From Halicephalobus mephisto (Eukaryota > Nematoda > Chromadorea > Rhabditida > Panagrolaimidae), in contig SWDT01000010.1 of assembly GCA_009193035.1 (NCBI GenBank), positions 310,001 through 374,000 on the forward strand: a DNA stretch of 64,000 nucleotides, given 5' to 3'. Under the pieces are notes generated by a model, which worked only from the letters and a program-made list of their open reading frames with translations, was not told the origin of the DNA and did not search any database. A program made the translations under genes and the position numbers. Numbering within the stretch: position 1 is the stretch's first letter; every line of letters begins with the position of its first letter. Below, piece after piece: positions 1 through 11,985 of this stretch.

Positions 1-1066
1 CCTCTTTCGCCCAGTTCTGTCCTTGATAAGCAAAAGCAAACAAGATGACGAAGACACAAAATTGTACACATCTTTTAGGTTTTCCTTCATTATAGAACGA
101 GGAAACCGACGAAATTCTATAACTCATGGAATATCTTTTTATTTTTCATTGTGTCGCCTGTTGAAGCTTGGAAAGAACAGTTGCAAAAAGCTTCCAATTC
201 CTTCTTCGGTCCTTTCCTCTTTTGCGCGACAAGTGTTTAGTTTTTTTGGCTTCATTTGCGCGGTGGTCGTTGAGCAATTGGCTGTTCTCTGTCAGAACTA
301 CTTATTTTTCGAGAAGAGCCAGAGGTCTTGGTTATAGAAGGGAAAGTGCAACATTTCAAAGATCCACATATTCGATAGTGGAAATCGCAACACTGCAAAG
401 CCGAGGAGATTCGTGATTCACCCGGACAATCCTTCAAGGTAGTGGTGTGTTCATCGAGGACGCGAGAGCGCACTCGCCTTTCGAGATGATGAACAGAGAA
501 AATCCCAGCTTCCCCTGGCAACTAGATAGATATTTAGATGGACAAAGTCGATGTAACGAAGGTTGACCAATCATTAAATTTGATTGGCAACAGCTGTGGG
601 GTTATTTCCTAAGGATTTGGAAGACTATTTGGATAAAGTTAAAAGCAACCCTTTGATTCGAATGTAATTAATTGTGAAGTTGCTTTTGGATTTTTATTTA
701 AATTGTAATAAAATCAGCTTTGATAGTAAGCCTGGATAATGTTCAAAAAACTCAACTTTTCGGATTTTCAGGACACTATCCAAGGCAATTTCCTGCTATG
801 AAAATCACTAGTGTTCCGAAAATTTAAATTTTTAGATTCCCAAACCATTATCCAGGATCATCGCCTCCAATAAAATTCGGATAGTAGTCAGGAAATTCAA
901 ATTTTTGAATTTTCGAAATTCTATCTTGTCTTCGTATTAAGCTGGTTTTTCGAAAACTACTTTTCTCTATTTAAAAAAGTCTCTTATTATTAATTGTGGC
1001 GTTATGTTCTCTCTTATGATTTTGTTATTGGTTATTCTAACGAGTTATTTTTTCAAGTTCTTTAAG
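1..1066. other. 5' intergenic region, no gene supported
   Basis: No conserved coding sequence was found in this stretch on either strand. The open frames at its left end lack recognisable domains, and several of them only open from non-ATG codons. It holds three related hairpin-like repeat units near 734-926 (annotated separately) and presumably the promoter and 5' leader of the drebrin-like gene that starts at 1067. An exon of a gene lying off the left edge cannot be excluded. Confidence 0.5.
734..926. repeat. Three copies of a ~48-base near-palindromic repeat
   Basis: Three units (about 734-781, 806-853 and 879-926) each begin like GGATA(A/G)T or an equivalent, pass through an A/T-rich core of the AATTCAAATTTTTGAATTTT type, and end in an ACTATCC-like segment. 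The two ends of each unit are inverted copies, so each unit can fold as a hairpin. Related units occur near 25376, 30634 and 54548, always outside exons. They look like a short non-autonomous inverted-repeat element; no transposase or target-site duplication was identified. Confidence 0.6.
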
Positions 1067-2760
1067 ATGGGGGTCAACTTTATCAACCACGAATCAGAAC
1101 TCCGATCAGCATTTAACCGGGTCAGCGATTCCACCACCGGCAAGGAATGGTCAGTTGCCCATCTTTCCCCGGATTTAGCAGTTTTCTTCAAAGTTATGTA
1201 ATTAATCAATTAATTTTTCAGGACAATCTTTGAATACGACGGGAATTCATCAATTCTCAAACTCGGCGACTCTGGAGGTTGGTTCCGATTTCGATTTTTT
1301 GAACAGCTGCTCGCTTTAAAATTGACCAAAAGACGAAAAAATGAGTCAGATCTAGTTTTAAAGATTTCCTGCTTGTTCGGGAATTGACTTTGATTATTTT
1401 TGTTTTAGAAGGCGGACTTGAGGAACTTGTTCAGTCACTTGACCCAGCCAAAGTTCAATACGGTTTTGGAACAGTTTCGTGTCCTGGCCTCAAACAACGC
1501 AAAGTTGTGCTGATTCACTGGGTAGGTCTTTTGTCGGAAGGATTTCGTTTATCCAGCTTGGTTCTCTTCCAGCAAGGCGCCAGTGTTCCTGTAACTCGAC
1601 TCGCAAACACCGCTTCGAATATCTCAGCTGTCAAGGAATTTGTAAAGAAGGTTAACCTTACTGTTTACGCGAGATCCGAAGAGGACGTCGATATCCAATC
1701 TATTACTGCTGAAATCAATAAACTAGCTGCTAACAACAATAACTTGACCTCTGGCTACAACATGTTCGAGATTCCTGCTCCCGTCGGAAGCACCTATACC
1801 CCGGTGAAGCCCCACGCTGATATCGATTTGCTGGAGAGGGAAAAGTTCTGGAAAGAGGTTTGTTTTCCTTCCTATTAATTACTACCGTACTAAATTCGAT
1901 TTTGTTGACTTTGTTTTCTTCGAAACGATTTCGAAATCAGCATGAGTCATCGGTTAAACCTGGTGATTAACTGATAGCAAGATCATTATTTACCCTCCCT
2001 AATGACCTATCTAATGACGTTTTTTCAGCAACAAGAGGAAGAACAAGAACGCAGACGAGAAGAGATCCGCAAGAATGAAGAAAAAACAAAACTTTTCCAA
2101 CTCGAACGGAAACAACTGGAAACAAAGCTTCATGAAACCCATCTGAATCAACTAGCCACTAAGCAACCCCCTCCTCCATCTGTCCAACCAAACCCTCCTC
2201 AGCAGAAGAAAGGAGCTCTAGTTACTGGCAGGACTCAAATGTTCGAACAGAAAGTTCAAGAACTTGCGGAAACGAGACCGCTGACTAAGCCTAAGAATTT
2301 CAAGTATGAAGTTGCCATCACGAAGCCTCTTGGGACTCCGGTGAATAAAGACATGAACGAAAACGCTACTCAATCTAACGGATCCAACGAACGAATCGAG
2401 CAGCCTACTTACAAGGCTTCTGAATTGGCCAAGCAATTCAATGGTGGACCAGTTGTTCCTCCAACCGTCACCAAGACTCCTCTCGTTAACTCTCCACCAT
2501 CCGCTAGAGAACACATCAACGTGGATATCCAGAAACAGGCTCCTACTTCTCCACCTCCACCCCCGAAGCTCCCTTCCCCTACTTCCGGAATGAGGGTCGT
2601 AGCCTTGTGGGACTACCAGGCAAATGAGCCCAATGAGATCAGCTTCAATCCCGATGAAGTCATCACCGAAGTCGAGAAACTCCATGACGGCTGGTGGAAG
2701 GGCAGAGCTCCCAACGGCCAAGTCGGTCTTTTCCCCAGCAACTTTGTTAAAGAACTCTAA
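1067..2760 (+). CDS. dbn-1: Drebrin-like actin-binding protein (ADF-H plus SH3)
   Basis: Five exons join in frame to a 422-residue protein: 1067-1149, 1222-1277, 1409-1521, 1573-1857 and 2029-2760. The N-terminal ~130 residues are an ADF-homology domain (starts MGVNFINHESEL; HWQGASVPVTRLAN marks its later part). A glutamate/arginine-rich helical stretch follows from about residue 180, then proline-rich linkers, and an SH3 domain occupies the last ~56 residues (ALWDYQANEPNEISF, GWWKGR, GLFPSNFV). This is the architecture of ABP1/drebrin-like adaptors, which bind F-actin and link it through SH3 to endocytic proteins. Residues 1-21 of the longer open frame beginning at 1004 are hydrophobic and not part of the family, so 1067 is the chosen start. 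An AATAAA-like polyadenylation signal lies near 2942. Orthology to worm DBN-1 is from family knowledge. Confidence 0.9.
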
Positions 2761-3411
2761 CCGAAGAACTGTCCCCGTTACTTACTCTACGCACAATATT
2801 TGAAACGAAGACAAAACTGGTTATTTGTAACTTTAAAAATTAATATTATCTACACTATAATAACGAGCTCAATAATCGCGTAAAGTCTAGTCTGTCAAAG
2901 ATGTGTTTTAATTATAGTGTGTTGTGTCAAATCTCGCAAAAAATAAAAACATTGTTCACGAAAGTCATATTAAAATGAATTTTTTTTAATTTCAATTCAA
3001 AGCAAAAATATTAAACTTCTCTTATTTCAGTCAGAGCAAAATTGCTAGAAATAAGGATAAACTTGGAATTTGGAACAAAGAAACCTCGAGACTTGCCTTC
3101 CCGAACAAAAGTCCAAAAGTAAACAACGAGGAGCAATTCTGGGAGGATCCCCCAGAATGGATATATTCAACATCCACCCCATTGCAATGGGACAAATTCA
3201 GACTCGAGAATTCATACTAAAGACGAAAACAAGTACATGAAATCAATGCTAGAGACGAAACTTGCTGAGACTACTCATGTCATTTTCCCACGAGAGAAGC
3301 AAGTGCGTCTTTGCTTTTGGAAAATAATTTAGAAAATTCATCCAGCTGGTTTCAAACCCATTCATTTGGAACATAATTGCAAAAAGATTGCGTGAAAAAG
3401 TAGAATGAAAC
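2761..3411. other. 3' UTR and convergent intergenic region
   Basis: This holds the 3' untranslated region of the drebrin-like gene and the 3' side of the convergent secreted-protein gene. A perfect 7-base inverted repeat with a 7-base loop lies at 3137-3157. No coding sequence was recognised. Confidence 0.5.
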
Positions 3412-4258
3412 TCATTCTACACCAATCTGAAGGTACTGGTCGTTTGTCGGAATTTCCAGTTCCAGAATCGTCCGGCCTCCGGTCTCGAGGGCAAAGGCGA
3501 AATTGAACTCGCCCTGAAATGAGAGGGCTTTGATTTTCACAAGAATAAATTAAAATTTAAACTAGATAGCCTTACGCTAAACAAGTCGAGGAGACTGATT
3601 CCGAGGAGAGATGGCGGTTCAGGAAGCACGAGAGTTCTGTTGAATTCCAGTTTCTTCTCGAGTTCCTCGAAAGTATGGACACCTTTCAGTTGCAAGATGT
3701 GGCACATTTCGACTCCGATGAAGTTGCATAAATTAACACGGCTGGAATTGGAGTAATAAAAATGTTAGTTCGAGAAAGTCTAACCAAAAGGTACTAGGAA
3801 GAGCGAGGTACTGGCTGGTCCCGTTCAAGCACAGAGCATCATCAAAGTCACGTCCACGGACGGTCAGTCGGAGATACCCGTCTTTGACTAGATCAAAGTT
3901 CTGATCAACAAGGAGTTCGCCTAAGAACGTTAAGGACATAAACTAGAACGTGAAGCAGTAACAAACCATCAATCATCTTCACGTAACCAGGCATATATAC
4001 ACTGGGTCTCTTCTTGTAGCAAGCAGGTTCGATGTCGGCAGTATAAACTGCGCCGGTGAGTTTTGTGATTCTTGCCGGATAACTTCCTAAAACATGACTT
4101 GAGTTCAGAATAAAAGTATGTTTACTTTGAGGTGATTTGGCCGTGATAAAGTTGTGAACGAGGTCCCTACATTCTTCCTGTTCCTCTGAAGCATCGGCTG
4201 AGATTAAGACCAAGATAAAGCCAGCACTGAAAAAGCACTGGAGCATCCTTGACCACAT
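3412..4258 (-). CDS. Secreted protein, ML/GM2-activator-like
   Basis: Five minus-strand exons join in frame to 209 residues: 4258-4126, 4086-3967, 3920-3812, 3741-3576 and 3513-3412. The start at 4258 lies 9 bases after a TTATTTCAG acceptor, which suits trans-splicing and argues against the longer upstream frame. The N-terminus is a signal peptide (MWSRMLQCFFSAGFILVLIS). The mature part has a few spaced cysteines, a VPG-like MPGYV segment, NLCNFIGVEMC, and ends in a beta-rich region (RTILELEIP). This layout recalls MD-2-related lipid-recognition (ML) proteins of the GM2-activator type, but the call rests on pattern only. The exon 3 donor at 3811 was chosen because it preserves frame; a similar donor at 3794 does not. 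Likely secreted or lysosomal lipid binding. Confidence 0.55.
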
Positions 4259-5017
4259 GGTTATGACTGAAATAATAAACCTCAAATGACAACCAAAAAG
4301 GAACCAAGAGTGGACTGGGATTTGCGTATTAAATTCATAAAAAATTAATCTATTTCTTTTTTATAAATAATTCAAATCTTAAACTTCTCCGATGAGTGGT
4401 CGGCCCAAAACAAGGAATTAATTCGGACTTACCTGCGACTAGATGGGTCGAATCGATGTAGTAAATGGGTGTCGAATTGATCAAGGAAGATCAATTTCTG
4501 TGGTTTAATATGAAACGAGCATGAAGGAAATAATTGTCCCTTGACGGCCGAAAGGACGTCAGAAGAAACTGGAAATAACGTCGCTAAGATTTATTGTCCC
4601 AAATTCCAGATTCTATTATAGAAAACAATTCCTTGCTTTCCTTAGTTTTCTACCTTTTTCAAATAAAACTATTAATAAATCTATTAAAGTCCATCAAAAT
4701 GTGAAAAACGTGTTTGAAGTCGATTGAATCAGGATATATTGTTTCTTCGTAATCGATTATTGAATGGAAAACACTATTTCGTAATGTTTTCTGAAATGCG
4801 GTTTAATTTGGAAAGAAGACCAAATAATCCGCTTTAGTTCAAAACAATTCAAGTATTCAAAATATGGTCCCACCACGAAAGGTTTTGGCGGTTTCGCTGG
4901 CCCGCCAAACGGCAGCGTTTGATGCGCTTCATCGGACGGAGACTATTTGCGTTTTCCAAGTAATTGTTTTTCTTCGTGCTCATTTGTTAGAATTATTATT
5001 TCAGGAGCATCATCAGA
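4259..5017. other. Shared upstream region of two divergent genes
   Basis: This region separates the start of the ML-like gene (minus) from that of topoisomerase II (plus) and probably carries both promoters. A GTAATT donor at 4960 and a TTATTTCAG acceptor ending at 5004 could define a 5' UTR intron of the topoisomerase gene, or the acceptor alone could receive a spliced leader. The ATG at 4864 reads into a frame that ends at 5058 and is not joined to the topoisomerase frame. Confidence 0.45.
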
Positions 5018-8000
5018 ATGTCAATCGAAGATACATATCAGAAGAAAACTCAACTTGAGCATGTTCTCCTGCGTCCAGACACTTACATTGGCTCTGTCGA
5101 GTTCTGCGACAAGACTCCCATGTGGGTTTACGACGCCAAGGAAGAGAAGATTGTCCAGCGAGAAATCACCTTCGTTCCTGGTCTGTACAAGATCTTTGAT
5201 GAAATTCTGGTCAATGCTGCCGATAACAAGCAACGCGATCCGAAAATGAATCTGATTAAAGTTAACATCAATAAGTATGTCTTTCATCTTGTGCTTTATT
5301 CCATATCCACTTTTATAGGGAAAAGAATGAGATCTCTGTTTACAACAACGGTAGAGGAATTCCAGTCGTCCTTCACAAGGTCGAAAAGATATATGTCCCC
5401 GAGTTGATCTTTGGTACTCTGTTAACCTCCTCCAACTACAACGACGAAGAACGTAAAGTTACTGGTGGTAGAAACGGTTATGGTGCAAAGCTTTGTAACA
5501 TCTTCAGTACGAAGTTCACTTTGGAGACTTCATCTAAGGAGTTCAAAAAGTCTTTCAAGCAAACCTGGATTAAAAACATGACAAGGGATGACGATCCTGA
5601 AATCGGACCAAATGCTTCCGAAGACTTCACTCGGGTCACATTCTCTCCTGACTTGGAAAAGTTCAAGATGAAGGAACTTGATGATGACATCGTTGCTTTA
5701 ATGGCAAGACGTGCTTTTGACGTCGCTGGTTCTACGAAAGGAGTCACTGTGTTCTTGAACGGAAAGAAGATTCCAGTCCAAGGATTCAAGTCTTACATCG
5801 ATCTCTACACTAAGGACAGGACTGACGAGAACAACGAACCACTCAAGGTCGTTCATGAAGTTATCAACAACAGATGGGAAGTCGCTGTTGCTGTCTCCGA
5901 CAAAGGATTCCAGCAAGTTTCTTTCGTCAACAGTATCGCTACAACGAAAGGAGGTCGTCATGTTGACTACATTGCGGACCAGATCGTTACTAATATGATG
6001 GACGGTTTGAAGAAGAAGATCGGTAAAGGTGGTATAACAATCAAGCCATTCCAAGTCAAGAATCATATGTGGGTCTTTGTCAACTGTCTCATCGAGAACC
6101 CTACCTTCGATTCTCAAACAAAGGAGACTTTGACTCTGCAAGCAAAGAGCTTTGGTTCCATTGCAAAGATCTCAGAAAAGTTTTCCAATGCGGCGTTTAA
6201 GTGCGGTATCGCGGACTCTGTTATGTCTTGGGTCAAGTTCAAGCAACAAGAACAGGCTGACAAGAAGTGCAGTAGCAAAAAGACATCAAAACTCAAGGGC
6301 ATTCCGAAGCTGGAAGATGCAAATGATGCCGGTACGAAGAACTCCCATTTGTGCACTTTGATTTTGACTGAAGGAGACTCAGCCAAATCTTTGGCCGTTG
6401 CTGGTTTTGGTGTCATTGGTCGTGATCGTTACGGAGTTTTTCCTTTACGTGGTAAAATGTTGAATGCTCGTGATTGCAATCACAAGCAACTTGTGAATAA
6501 CCAGGAAATTACAAATTTGCTCAAGATTCTTGGTCTGCAGTTCAAACTGAAGTACGACAGTGATGAGGAAATGAAGACGTTGCGTTATGGAAAAGTGATG
6601 GTGATGGCAGATCAGGATTTGGACGGATCCCACATCAAGGGTCTCTTCATCAACTTTGTCCATACCTATTGGCCGAATCTGATCAAAAAGAATTTCGTCG
6701 AGGAGTTCATTACTCCGATCCTCAAGGCTACCAAGGGAAAAGAAGAAATCTCCTTCTTCAGTCTTCCTGAGTATTATGAGTGGAGAAATAATACGGAAAA
6801 TTGGAAAACCTGGAAGATCAAATACTACAAGGGTTTGTCTCCTTTGCCTCCACTATTGTAAGTGTAGTCTTGTTTAGGTTTGGGTACTTCTACTTCTAAA
6901 GAAGCTAAGGAGTACTTCTCTGACATGACCCGTCACAGAATTCGTTTCAAGTACGACGGCAACAGATGTGATGAAGCTGTTGAATTGGCCTTTTCGAAGA
7001 AGAAGATCGAAGATCGTAAAGGATGGCTGACGGAGTGGATGCAGCAACGTCGTGATAAGCGAGCTATCGGTGAGGCTGAAGATTACCTGTATGAGAAAGA
7101 CACTCGTGCCATTACCTACAGCGACTTTGTTAACAAGGAACTTATCATGTTCTCTAATGCGGATAACGAACGTTCTATCCCAAGTCTTGTTGACGGAATG
7201 AAACCTGGCCAACGTAAGGTCTTGTTCACTTGCTTCAAGCGTGCTGACAAAAGAGAAGTCAAAGTTGCGCAACTTGCTGGTGCTGTTGGTGAGCTCTCCG
7301 CTTACCACCATGGCGAAGCTTCTTTGATGTCTACCATCGTCAACTTGGCTCAAGATTTTGTCGGCTCTAACAACATCAACCTTCTGTTGCCCGTCGGTCA
7401 ATTCGGTACCCGTCTTCAAGGAGGTAAAGACTCGGCTAGTCCTCGTTATATTTTCACCCAACTGAAGTAAGTTTGTCATGGGTTTATCTGGACTAATTCT
7501 GTATTTTAGCCCTGTCACGAAGGCGTTATTCCCGTCAGACGACGAACATGTCCTTCGTTTCTTGTATGAGGAGAACCAACGGATTGAACCTGAGTGGTAT
7601 TGTCCAGTAATCCCTGTTGTGCTTGTTAACGGTGCGGAGGGCATCGGCACTGGTTGGTCGACTAAAGTTCCGAATTACAACCCTCGTCATATTGTCGCCA
7701 ACATTCGTCGTTTGATCAATGGAGAATCTCAGCGACCTATTGTCCCTTGGTACAAGAACTTTAACGGTCAGATTGTTCAGCTCGACAACCAGAGATTTGT
7801 CTGTTCTGGTGAAGTTGGCATTCTTTCTGATGATTCACTCGAAATTACCGAATTGCCCATTAAAGTTTGGACTCAAAACTACAAGGAATCTGTCATTGAA
7901 CAACTTCTTGAAGCTAATGACAACAAAGGCAGTCATATGTCCGTCGTTGATTTCAAGGAGTACCACACTGATGTTACTGTCAAGTTCATAGTGAAGATGT

Positions 8001-9340
8001 CTCAGGAGAAGCTCCGACGTGCTCAACATGAAGGACTGCATAAAGTGTTCAAACTGCAGAACGTCATCAACACTTCTTCAATGGTCTTGTTCGATGCCAA
8101 TGGAGTTCTTCGTAAGTTTGATACTCCTGAGCAAATCTGTGAAGAATTCTTCCACACTCGTAAGCAACTCTACATTGAGCGTAAACGTTTCTTGGAAGGC
8201 ATGCTCCAAGCTCAAAGTGATCGTCTCTCGGAACAAGCTCGTTTCATTATGATGAAGATCGAAGGCAAAATCGTGATTGAGAACAAGAAGAAAGCCGCCA
8301 TTATTGAGCAATTGGTCAACGCCAATTTCATGCCTGATCCAGTCAAAGCTTGGAAGGACCTCCAGAAGAAACGGGAACTTGAAATGTGCGGAGAAGTTGC
8401 TCTTGAAGAAGACGAAGAAGAGAATGAAGAAGTCGATGGTACTTCCAGGAAGGTTGCCGATTATGACTACCTCGTTGGTATGGCTATGTGGAAATTGTCT
8501 ACCGAAGACAAGGAAAAACTTCTCGCCGAAAGTATTTCGAAGAAGGAAGAACTCAAAGTCCTTCAGAACAAGACATGGAGTGACTTGTGGAACCAGGATT
8601 TGGACAATTTCATGGAAGCTCTCGAAAAACAAGAAAAGAAGGAACAAGCTGACATTGAGGAGGCGATCAAAGTCGCTGCCAAGAAACTCGCTAAGGACAA
8701 GTCCGGTGCTCCTGCCCGTGGAGCTAAGAAGAATGCTGCTCTCTTTGCTGATGTCAAGCCGAATCCTGAAGCTATTCGTATTGAGCCCACTCTTGACCAC
8801 ATGAAAGAGAAATACAAGGAGAAGACCGCAAAGGCTCCTAAGAAACCCAAAACTGAGGGCATGGACATGCGACAATTCCTTGAGAACTCCAACGGATCCA
8901 ACCAAGAAAATGAAAATTCCAATGGAGTTACGGATATTGTTCCTGTCGATGAGAATGGCGACACTCTTGATGCTCCTGAAAAGAAGCCCTTGGCTGAGAA
9001 GGACGAAAAGCCCAAAAAGAGAAAGCAAGCCAAAACAGAGAAGAGGACCACTACTAGTCTTCCGAAGGAAGAAAAGAAGAAGACCAAGGCAATGCCCAAG
9101 CCGAAAAAGAAGAAGAAGGATGATTCTGACGACGACGATGATGTTGTTGAGATTGATGATGACGAAGACGAGGACGCCCCAGCTACCCCAGTCAAACGTG
9201 AGAACGCTCCTCGTCGTGCTGCTGCTACTAAGGCCAAGTATGTCCTTGACTCGGAAGATGAAGATCTTAACGACAGCCCTGCTCCCAAGAAAGCCAGACG
9301 TGTTGTCATTTCCGACGATGAGGACGACTTTTTTGTATGA
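5018..9340 (+). CDS. top-2: DNA topoisomerase II
   Basis: Four exons (5018-5274, 5319-6832, 6878-7466, 7510-9340) encode 1396 residues. It passes one DNA duplex through a transient break in another, using ATP, and is needed for chromosome segregation. The GHKL ATPase domain is visible (EILVNAADN with Glu62, and GRNGYGAKL near 136). The TOPRIM domain carries EGDSAKS (Glu437) and DQDLDG (from Asp516). The DNA-cleaving tyrosine is Tyr781 in SPRYIFT (codon 7447-7449). The C-terminal ~200 residues are a charged, low-complexity nuclear tail with lysine and aspartate runs, as usual. The start at MSIEDTYQKK is slightly shorter than I recall for the C. elegans protein, so an upstream coding exon is possible, but no in-frame one was found. 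Confidence 0.96.
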
Positions 9341-9408
9341 TTGGGAAAAATCTTTTTGATCTCTATGTTATTTGTCCATAAACCTAGCAAAAGCAACCTA
9401 GTTTACAA

Positions 9409-10243
9409 TTAGGATCCGGTGAAGCCGGGAGTTGCCTGCTTGCTCTTGAGTAGTTCGATAATCTCGCTGGCTTTGTTCACATACTCCTTGGCTTTGTCTG
9501 GGTTCTTCGGGATCCCGTCTCCAATCCGGTACATCCTGTAAACCAATCTCATCAGAGAATCCGAGAGAAACCCACCTGGAGACATTAGCACAAGATTGAG
9601 GAATGTTGTACTCACACGCCCTGATTCCATACTCCAAAGCCTTCTCCGGATTCCTCTCCAACTGACCTAGTTTATTTTCTGGTTTATCCGTTTTGGGTTT
9701 AACAAACTTGGCTTGAGCTCCGAGATACCAAGTACTCAGCATCCAGCAAGCTTCTCCGTCTTCTAACTCACATGCCCTGAAGAGCAATCCATGACCTTCA
9801 TTTTCAATTTATAAAACTCACCTTTTCATTGCCTCTTCTGCTTTCTTTGGATTCGGTTCTCTGTCCTGCTCTCCATTCCAGTGAACTAGAGACAGGTATC
9901 GACAGCCCGGAGGCATATTACCTGCACATGCAATTTCCAAAGGCCTAATCATCTTTTTAAAACTCGGTTCTACTTCCTTGCCGTGAAGGAGGTACATTGC
10001 ATATTTGTAACAGCTCTTGGGATGTTCCTTCTGTTCGCAATTATCTCTAAATAATTGCAGTGCTAACTTGAAATTTTGTTCAACCGCCTCAGCATATTCC
10101 CCAAGTAAGTGGCAGGAGTCCGGTCGTTTCTCCTCGTAGCATCCAAACCTGTACTCGATCCCGATGTTCTTGACGTACTCCTGTCTCTCCTGCTGCTCTC
10201 GCTTGATTTCATCCAGTTTCTCCTTATCGTAAAACAGGGGCAT
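9409..10243 (-). CDS. coa-7: Cytochrome c oxidase assembly factor 7 (Sel1 repeats)
   Basis: Three minus-strand exons (10243-9822, 9776-9576, 9535-9409) join to 249 residues. The protein is built of Sel1-like repeats with regularly spaced cysteines ([59 protein letters not shown]). This matches the COA7/RESA1 family, mitochondrial intermembrane-space proteins that help assemble respiratory complex IV and bind haem. The ATG follows directly after an AAAGTTTTAG acceptor, so the mRNA probably starts by trans-splicing. It lies 230 bases downstream of the RAD23 stop on the same strand, compatible with an operon. The gene is convergent with top-2, with only 68 bases between stops. Confidence 0.88.
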
Positions 10244-10473
10244 CTAAAACTTTAATAAAGATCTACAACCAAATCGAGATATTCTGTCCGTGAACCTGAC
10301 ACGTCAAGGATACATCTTTATCATACTTCCAGTAATTTTAACAATAAATATTTCTTCCCCTTTGAAAGCAAACGCTTCCAGGAACATTAGATAACACAAT
10401 ATCTTCCATAACACTTTCCATGCAGAATAACGAGTTCAAATAAGACACCAGCCAATACTTTACATTACTGCAT

Positions 10474-11618
10474 TTACTGTTGAGGTGGTTGATCTTGATC
10501 ATCATAGGCTTCTTCCATTCTAGCCAAAATGTAGTTGACGGCAAGTCCTTCGTTTTTGTCACAGGCAAAGTACGCTTCAATGACTAGATCTTGAGGGAAA
10601 CCCATGTCTTTCAACTAAAAAGCAACGATAGGGTCAAATCTCACTGAAAAATAAACTTACGCGGTTGATCGCGTCACGATCCGATTCGGAAATCTGGATG
10701 ACATTAGGTGGGAGTTGTGCTTCAGGAGCTTGAGCTTCTCCACCAACGTTTCCTGCACCTTCAACATCATCGCCTTCTGCATTCAAAATGTCGAGAAATT
10801 GCTGTTCGTTCTCACGAATAAGCTGCATAAGTTGAGGGTTGTCCGTTGCAATCTGCTGAATTAACTGAGGGAGAGCCTCTGGATTGTCTCGGACAAGACT
10901 GCGCAACTGGGCAAACTGCTGGTTATGCATCAAAAAGTCGAGACCACCGGGACCTTGTTCCTCGTCTCCCTCGCCGCCATCGAGGTCGAGTTCTTGACGA
11001 ACATTGTCGGGAATTCCAGATAGAAGGTACTCAACAGCTCGGTCAGTGTTGAAGTAAGCGGCACGGAGAGCAGTGGAAGCTTCGCTTTCAGGATAGCCCA
11101 TAGCAACAAGATCATTCAATTTTGATTGGTGTTCCGCAGGGACTGAAAAAATGAACATGATTAGAACACTTAGTCAAGAGCTTACTGGCAGGAGCACTTG
11201 GACGTCTTGGAGCAGCTGGAGTATCAACCGGTGGAGCGCGGTTCGCTGGGGTCTCTGGAACTGCAGTTGTAACCGGTGTAGCAGGGACGGGGGCAGGAGC
11301 AGAAGCAGGTGTTTCTTTGGGTGGTTCAGGCTCGGCTGGCTGAGCGGATTTCTTCACGATCAACACCATAAACTTCTTCTCATCGTACCCAATGTCCTTC
11401 AAAAGACTATCATCTGTCAGAACTTTGCCATTGTAAATAAGCTTCTGGTCTGCCGCGGCAAACTTGTCTCCCTTCGAAGTGGCAACTTGCTCCTTTACCT
11501 CTCCAATCTACAAGTTCCATATATCGTATCAATTGCATTACTACCAACTTACCGTCAGCGTTTCTGAAAGTTCGAGAGCAAAGGTCTCTTGCGTGATGCA
11601 CTTAAAGGTTACCAGCAT
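10474..11618 (-). CDS. rad-23: UV excision repair protein RAD23
   Basis: Four exons (11618-11553, 11507-11186, 11142-10661, 10614-10474) give 336 residues. Domains in order are: ubiquitin-like (about 1-77, [21 protein letters not shown]), a Pro/Ala-rich linker, UBA1 (about 135-178, [18 protein letters not shown]), the XPC-binding/STI1-like segment (about 205-260, [19 protein letters not shown]), and UBA2 at the C-terminus ([19 protein letters not shown]). RAD23 ties nucleotide-excision repair to the proteasome by binding XPC and polyubiquitinated proteins. The start follows a TATTTTAG acceptor by 4 bases. It is the likely first gene of a two-gene unit with coa-7 and is divergent from the MARCH-type ligase. 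Confidence 0.93.
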
Positions 11619-11985
11619 CTTTCTAAAATACAGGTAAAGACAAATGATGACAAAAAAGAAACAACAGGAGAACGATCAGAATATGGAGGACGTTAGGGGA
11701 ACTACAATAATTATTACCAGGCTATGCCAAAGATCCCGCTGAATATAAAGCAATGGAATCAAAAAACAAAGCGCAGATCGGATTTACGGAAGGAAATCTT
11801 TCAAAAGTAGCTGATTTATGAAACTTGATGGCGCGAATAAATTCCACGCGAGAGAACCTGACATTCAGGTCCCCGCGGTCCAGCTTAATTACGAGAAGTT
11901 TGGTAAAAAATTGGCAAATTGAACATGTTGCTCCTTTTCCCTCCTCTTCGTCGACACTATTCGTTGACTACTAACCTGATGGATA
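11619..11985. promoter_or_regulatory. Divergent promoter region, rad-23 / MARCH ligase
   Basis: 367 bases separate the starts of two divergent genes. The segment must contain the 5' leaders and promoters of both. A RAD23-side trans-splice-like acceptor lies right beside its ATG. No TATA box stands out. This is inferred from gene arrangement only. Confidence 0.4.

Noticed and set aside
4864..4959. ATG at 4864 as the true start of topoisomerase II
   Set aside because: Splicing from the donor at 4960 to the acceptor at 5004 leaves a frame that stops at 5058; no donor in this exon gives the phase needed to join the MSIEDTYQ frame. Kept only as a possible 5' UTR exon.
6114..9396. Long minus-strand frames opposite topoisomerase II, including a Ser/Phe-rich one at its 3' end
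   Set aside because: They are shadows caused by the biased codon use and Lys/Asp repeats of the top-2 gene.
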